Shown in pieces: positions 60,218 to 64,000 of a DNA stretch of 64,000 bases. The notes beneath the pieces are model-generated. The model had not been told where the DNA came from and did no database searches. It worked only from the letters and a program-made list of their open reading frames with translations. This DNA is from Dokdonella sp. (GTDB taxonomy: Bacteria > Pseudomonadota > Gammaproteobacteria > Xanthomonadales > Rhodanobacteraceae), in the NCBI RefSeq assembly GCF_017744955.1, contig NZ_JAGIAG010000018.1:1-64000 (forward strand), read 5' to 3'. Position numbers and translations under genes: made by a program. Within the stretch, counting starts at the first letter, position 1. Every line of letters starts with the position of its first letter.

Positions 60218-61866
60218 GCGCCAATCTTTCCCCGCTCGCCGGGCATCCCGCCACCGAAGCGCCGCTGATCGACGTCGGCGCGCTGATCGACGCCTACTAC
60301 GCGCTGAAACCCGATCCGGCGGCGGCTGTGCAGCGCGTCGCGTTCGGCACCTCCGGTCATCGCGGCTCCTCATTCGACGCCAGCTTCAACGAGAGCCACG
60401 TGCTCGCGATCACGCAGGCGATCTGCGAATCGCGCCATGAGCGCGGCATCGACGGGCCGCTGTTCATCGGCATCGACACGCATGCGCTGTCGTCGCCGGC
60501 GTTCGAATCCGCGCTGGAGGTGCTGGCGGCCAACGGCGTCGAGACGATGGTCTCGCAAGACGGCGAATACACGCCGACGCCGGCCTTGTCGCAGGCGATC
60601 CTGGCGTACAACCGCGGCCGCGAGCGCGGCTTCGCCGACGGCATCGTGGTCACGCCGTCGCACAATCCGCCCGGCGACGGCGGCTTCAAGTACAACCCGC
60701 CGAACGGCGGTCCGGCCGACACCCATCTGACCTCGTCGATCGAGAAGCGCGCCAACGCGCTGATCGCCGACGGCCTGCGCGACGTGAGCCGCGTGCCGTT
60801 CGCGCAGGCACGCAAAGCCGCGACGACGCACGAGTACGATTTCCTCGGCCGCTACGTCGACGGCCTCGCCGACGTGCTGGATTTCGAGGCGATCCGCGCC
60901 GCCGCGCCGAGGCTCGCCGTCGATCCGCTCGGCGGCGCCGGCGTGCACTACTGGACGCGCATCGCCGAACGCCACCGTATCCCGCTCGACGTGCTGAACG
61001 AACGCGTCGATCCGACCTTCGCCTTCATGACGCTGGATTGGGACGGCCGCGTGCGCATGGATCCGTCGTCGAGGTTCGCGATGCGCGGCCTGATCGGCCT
61101 CAAGGATCGCTACGACGTCGCCTTCGCCTGCGACACCGACCACGACCGCCACGGCATCGTCGCGCGCAGCGGCGGGCTGATGCTGGCCAACCACTATCTC
61201 ACCGCGATGGCCGACTATCTGCTGCGCAACCGACCGCAGTGGCGCGCCGACGCCGGCATCGGCAAGACCGCGGTCAGCAGCGCGCTGATCGACCGCGTCG
61301 CCGCGCGTCTCGGGCGGCGGCTGTACGAGACGCCGGTCGGTTTCAAATGGTTCGTCGACGGCCTCGCCGACGGCTCGCTCGGCTTCGGCTGCGAGGAAAG
61401 CGCCGGCGCGTCCTTCCTCTGCCGCGACGGCCGCGCCTGGAGCACCGACAAGGACGGCATCGCCGCCGCCCTGCTGTCGGCCGAGATCACGGCGCGCAGC
61501 GGCCGCGATCCGGGCGAGTACTACGCGCGCATCGCCGCGGAACTCGGCGTGTCGTACGCGAGCCGCATCGACGCGCCGGCGACGCCGGAGCAGAAGAAGC
61601 GGCTGTCGAAACTGTCGCCGGCCGAAGTCCGCTCGGACTCGCTCGCCGGCGAGAAGATCCAAGCGGTGCTCGACCGCGCCCCCGGCAACGACGCGACGAT
61701 CGGCGGCATCAAGGTGGTCGCGGCGAACGGCTGGTTCGCCGCGCGGCCTTCCGGCACCGAGAACATCTACAAGATCTACGCCGAGAGCTTCCGCGACGAG
61801 GCGCACCTGGCCGAGCTGTTGCACGAGGCGCAGGGAATGGTCGACGAGGCGCTGCGGAGTTCTTGA
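60214..61866 (+). CDS. pgm: Phosphoglucomutase, alpha-D-glucose phosphate-specific
   Basis: 550 residues. The catalytic serine is Ser149 in VVTPSHNPPGDGGFKYNPPN. The metal loop is CDTDHDRHG, the sugar-recognition loop GCEESAGASF, and the C-terminal phosphate-binding motif RPSGTENIYKIYAESF. It converts glucose 1-phosphate to glucose 6-phosphate. As the third gene of tal-pgi-pgm it links glycogen or nucleotide-sugar pools to glycolysis and the pentose phosphate pathway. Confidence 0.96.
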   Translation: MSANLSPLAGHPATEAPLIDVGALIDAYYALKPDPAAAVQRVAFGTSGHRGSSFDASFNESHVLAITQAICESRHERGIDGPLFIGIDTHALSSPAFESALEVLAANGVETMVSQDGEYTPTPALSQAILAYNRGRERGFADGIVVTPSHNPPGDGGFKYNPPNGGPADTHLTSSIEKRANALIADGLRDVSRVPFAQARKAATTHEYDFLGRYVDGLADVLDFEAIRAAAPRLAVDPLGGAGVHYWTRIAERHRIPLDVLNERVDPTFAFMTLDWDGRVRMDPSSRFAMRGLIGLKDRYDVAFACDTDHDRHGIVARSGGLMLANHYLTAMADYLLRNRPQWRADAGIGKTAVSSALIDRVAARLGRRLYETPVGFKWFVDGLADGSLGFGCEESAGASFLCRDGRAWSTDKDGIAAALLSAEITARSGRDPGEYYARIAAELGVSYASRIDAPATPEQKKRLSKLSPAEVRSDSLAGEKIQAVLDRAPGNDATIGGIKVVAANGWFAARPSGTENIYKIYAESFRDEAHLAELLHEAQGMVDEALRSS

Positions 61867-61892
61867 GGAACCTTGCACCCGCAGGCACGTTA

Positions 61893-62102
61893 CCGCGGGA
61901 ATGACTAAAGAGATTTTCTCGCAGAGGCGCAGAGACGCGGAGGTAAAGAGCTTCTTTTCTCCGCGTCTCTGCGCCTCTGCGAGAGTTCGCTCTCTCGGAC
62001 TCCCCGGGAATCGTCACTCCCTCGGCAGCGGGAGCGGTTCGGTCGACCGGACACGATCGCCCGCGGGGTACTCCCAAGGGGTGCCCGCGTTCGCGGGCAT
62101 GA
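61893..62102. repeat. Composite intergenic repeat: REP-like elements flanking a perfect 26-bp-arm palindrome
   Basis: ACCGCGGGAATGAC (61893-61906) and GCCCGCGTTCGCGGGCAT (near 62083-62102) are the REP-type ends. Between them is a palindrome whose 26-bp arms (61918-61943 and 61960-61985, starting TCTCGCAGAGGCGCAGAG) are perfectly complementary around a 16-base loop. It fills the gap after pgm and may terminate or stabilise its transcript. Confidence 0.85.
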
Positions 62103-62153
62103 GGTCGAACCATTCGTCCGGGGCTGGCGGAGCTTCCGCGAAGCCCCGAGGAA

Positions 62154-62576
62154 TCAGCCGGCCGGCATCGGCTTGGCGTGATTGATCATCCACGGCACCC
62201 CGAAGCGGTCGACCGTGATGCCGTAGCGATGCGCCCAGAACGTTTCCTGCATCGGCATCTCCACCGCACCGCCGGCCGACAGCGCGGCGAAGATGCGCTC
62301 GGCGTCTTCCGAGCTGTCCGCGTCGAACACGACGTAGGCGCAGCGGATCTTGTGGTACGGATAGTCCGGCGTGCTGTCGGTCGCCATCAGCGCGTCGCCG
62401 CCGATTTCCAGGCGCGCGTGCATGATCTTGTTGCGGTCGGCTTCGGCCATGTTCTCGCAGCCGGGCGTGTCGCCGTAGGTCATCATCGCGACGACCTTGC
62501 CGCCGAGCAGGCCGGCGTAGAACTCGAACGCCTCGCGGGTGTTGCCGTCGAAGTTGAGATAGGTGGTCAGTTTCAT
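62154..62576 (-). CDS. VOC-superfamily (PhnB/glyoxalase-like) protein
   Basis: 140 residues: LTTYLNFDGNTREAFEFYAG, VVAMMTYGDTPG, IMHARLEIGGDALMATDSTP, and the ending GAVEMPMQETFWAHRYGITV with DRFGVPWMINH. This is the PhnB-like VOC signature, annotated in many genomes as 'VOC family protein'. The function is usually unknown. It precedes the YciI-like gene's downstream end, and the two are probably an operon read leftwards. Confidence 0.9.
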   Translation of the reverse strand: MKLTTYLNFDGNTREAFEFYAGLLGGKVVAMMTYGDTPGCENMAEADRNKIMHARLEIGGDALMATDSTPDYPYHKIRCAYVVFDADSSEDAERIFAALSAGGAVEMPMQETFWAHRYGITVDRFGVPWMINHAKPMPAG

Positions 62577-62608
62577 CGCAGTCTCCTTGTCGGTCGGGAT
62601 CGTCCGGA

Positions 62609-63028
62609 TCAACGCGCCGCGATCTCGGCGCGCAGGCGCTCTTCCTGCTCGCGCAGTTCGGGCGTGAATTCCGCGCCGAAGTCCTCGGCCTCGAACACCT
62701 GACGGATCTCGATCACGTCGCCCGGCTCGAACGGCGCGCGCTTGATCCACTCGATCGCCTCTTCGCGCGAGCGCACCTGCCACAACCAGAAGCCGGCGAT
62801 GAGTTCCTTCGTCTCGGCGAACGGACCGTCGACGACCGTGCGCTTGCCGTTCGCGCCGAAGTCGACGCGCACGCCCTTCGAACTCGGATGCAGCCCCTCG
62901 CCGGCCAGCATCACGCCGGCCTTGACCAGTTCCTCGTTGTACTTGCCCATCGCGGCCAGCATCTGCTCGCTCGGCATCACACCGGCTTCGGTGTCCTGGT
63001 TCGCCTTCACGATCACCATGAATCGCAT
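62609..63028 (-). CDS. YciI/DGPF-domain protein
   Basis: 139 residues from the ATG at 63028: RFMVIVKANQDTEAGVMPSE, GEGLHPSSKGVRVDF, VVDGPFAETKELIAGFWLWQ (DGPF motif), SREEAIEWIKRAPFEPGDVI. The DGPF family often pairs with VOC proteins and with ECF41-type sigma factors. No sigma factor is present next to it here, but transcription from the same promoter as the VOC gene is likely. Confidence 0.9.
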   Translation of the reverse strand: MRFMVIVKANQDTEAGVMPSEQMLAAMGKYNEELVKAGVMLAGEGLHPSSKGVRVDFGANGKRTVVDGPFAETKELIAGFWLWQVRSREEAIEWIKRAPFEPGDVIEIRQVFEAEDFGAEFTPELREQEERLRAEIAAR

Positions 63029-63241
63029 GTCGCTTCTCCTCGGATGTGAGCGGGTCGCGGCGGGTCCGTTTCCTGCGCTCTTGCAGGGACGACGAACGGG
63101 AGTCGCGCGAATCGACACGGACTCGACGCACTGCGCGAAATTTTTTTCCGGGCGCGTGGCGCGACGCAGCGCGACGCTCGCCGCCGGGCTGGAGTAGGCT
63201 GTCGGACACCCAGGCCGAACGGGCCGGCCGAGAATCCCTGC

Positions 63242-63535
63242 ATGGCGAAGATCGTGCTCGCGCCGGCGCTGGCGCGCTGGCTGCAAGACTCGCCCTCGAC
63301 GCACCACGTCGAGACGGCGACGACGGCGCAGGCCCAACGTCTCGATGCCGCGCTGGAACATCTGTTCGCGCAGCACCCGCGCCTGCGCGGCTACGTGCTC
63401 GACGAGCACGGCGCGGTGCGCCATCACGTCGCGATCTTCGTCGACGGCACCGCGATCCGCGACAAGCGGCACCTGCAGCAGCCGCTCGCGGCGGATTCGG
63501 AGGTCTACGTCATGCAGGCGCTTTCCGGAGGTTGA
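63242..63535 (+). CDS. MoaD/ThiS-family ubiquitin-like sulfur carrier protein
   Basis: 97 residues ending in the diglycine LSGG. The beta-grasp features are VETATTAQAQRLDAALEHLF, RGYVLDEHGAVRHHVAIFVD and LQQPLAADSEVYVMQALSGG. The terminal Gly-Gly is thiocarboxylated or adenylated in this family. It is followed after one base by the BNR-repeat gene. Such pairing is common in actinobacteria and some proteobacteria, and the role of the pair is unknown. Confidence 0.88.
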   Translation: MAKIVLAPALARWLQDSPSTHHVETATTAQAQRLDAALEHLFAQHPRLRGYVLDEHGAVRHHVAIFVDGTAIRDKRHLQQPLAADSEVYVMQALSGG

Positions 63536-63536
63536 A

Positions 63537-64000
63537 ATGACCGACCGTCTCCTCGTGTCTACCCGCAAGGGCTTGTTCGTGTTCGCGCCGAAGAGCGGCG
63601 CCTGGCAGGTCGAACGCCACGCCTTCCTCGGCGAGAACGTCACGCTCGCGCACGCCGATGCGCGCGACGGCAGCTGGTACGCGGTGCTGAACCTCGGCCA
63701 CTTCGGCGTCAAGCTGCACCGCTCGACCGACCAGGGCCGCCGCTGGAACGAGATCGCCGTGCCCGCCTACGCCGAAGGCGACACCTGCGCGACCGGCGAC
63801 GGCAAGCCGCCGGCGCCGGCGAAGCTGCAATTGCTGTGGTCGCTGGCCTGCGGCGGCGCCGGCGAAGCGGGCCGGCTCTGGGCCGGCACGATTCCGGGCG
63901 GCCTGTTCCGCTCCGACGACCACGGCGAAAGCTGGCAGCTGGTGCGTTCGCTGTGGGACCGCCCCGAGCGCGCGGAATGGTTCGGCGGTGGCTACGACGC
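63537..64000 (+). CDS. BNR/WD40-like repeat (sialidase-fold) protein, cut at window end
   Basis: The first 154 residues are visible. TDRLLVSTRKGLFVFAPKSG and the Asp-box-like SDDHGESWQLV and STDQGRRWNEI motifs identify a propeller of the exo-alpha-sialidase / YCF48-like type. No signal peptide is present, so it is probably cytoplasmic. It is coupled to the MoaD-like gene by a 1-base gap. The C-terminus is outside the window. Confidence 0.85.
   Translation, partial: MTDRLLVSTRKGLFVFAPKSGAWQVERHAFLGENVTLAHADARDGSWYAVLNLGHFGVKLHRSTDQGRRWNEIAVPAYAEGDTCATGDGKPPAPAKLQLLWSLACGGAGEAGRLWAGTIPGGLFRSDDHGESWQLVRSLWDRPERAEWFGGGYD

Overview
The window is chromosomal DNA from a high-G+C Gram-negative bacterium. 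It most resembles the Xanthomonadales/Lysobacterales (Lysobacter, Luteimonas or Dokdonella-like). The evidence is strong G/C bias at third codon positions, a housekeeping cluster in the order ggt-ferredoxin-lipoprotein-coaD-rsmD <> ftsY-asmA-like-mutY-yggX, split pntAA/pntAB/pntB genes, and intergenic repeats typical of that group: GGGATTC heptamers, CATTCCCGCG palindrome pairs, and TCTCGCAGAGGCGCAGAG palindromes. The genus assignment is inference.

Layout. 1-9.4 kb: a secreted subtilisin-like protease cut by the window edge, SufT, a MocR-type regulator divergent from a flavin-binding protein and a GNAT enzyme, a PEP-mutase/isocitrate-lyase family enzyme, and a LysR regulator divergent from an isochorismatase-family hydrolase. 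9.4-13.7 kb: an L,D-transpeptidase, the proton-translocating transhydrogenase genes and a nitroreductase. 13.7-17.4 kb: an ECF sigma factor overlapping a large Ser/Thr kinase with a TPR region. 17.6-30.2 kb: DNA repair and housekeeping genes. 30.2-35.6 kb: three DUF6491-like secreted paralogues, a broken ankyrin gene, and a BlaI/M56-peptidase pair with a clear BlaI operator. 35.7 kb: tRNA-Phe.

The main feature is a 17.7-kb integrative element inserted in tRNA-Phe. It is bounded by a 38-bp perfect direct repeat (35736-35773 and 53436-53473), with a tyrosine integrase beside the right end. Next to the integrase lie an AlpA-like regulator, a primase/AAA Rep protein and an origin-like sequence, a layout reminiscent of P4- or PICI-like phage satellites. 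The rest is defence-type cargo: a tightly packed operon of a Type III-like restriction helicase-nuclease, an orphan VapC toxin, a beta-class DNA methyltransferase, two uncharacterised proteins X and Y, and a RelE-like/UvrD-helicase fusion. An XRE regulator and a YaaC-like gene follow. The restriction gene appears to have captured the 3' tail of a lost vapB antitoxin gene at a run of eight Gs. X, Y and the RelE-UvrD protein are the best candidates for an undescribed defence system.

53.5-57.4 kb: small accessory genes, an FAD-dependent oxidoreductase and a DUF3309-like peptide. 57.5-61.9 kb: a tal-pgi-pgm operon linking the pentose phosphate pathway, glycolysis and glucose-1-phosphate. 62.1-64 kb: a VOC-fold protein, a YciI-like protein, a MoaD/ThiS-like protein and the start of a BNR-repeat protein.

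All functional calls come from reading translated sequence and motifs; no database search was run. Residue numbers are approximate.
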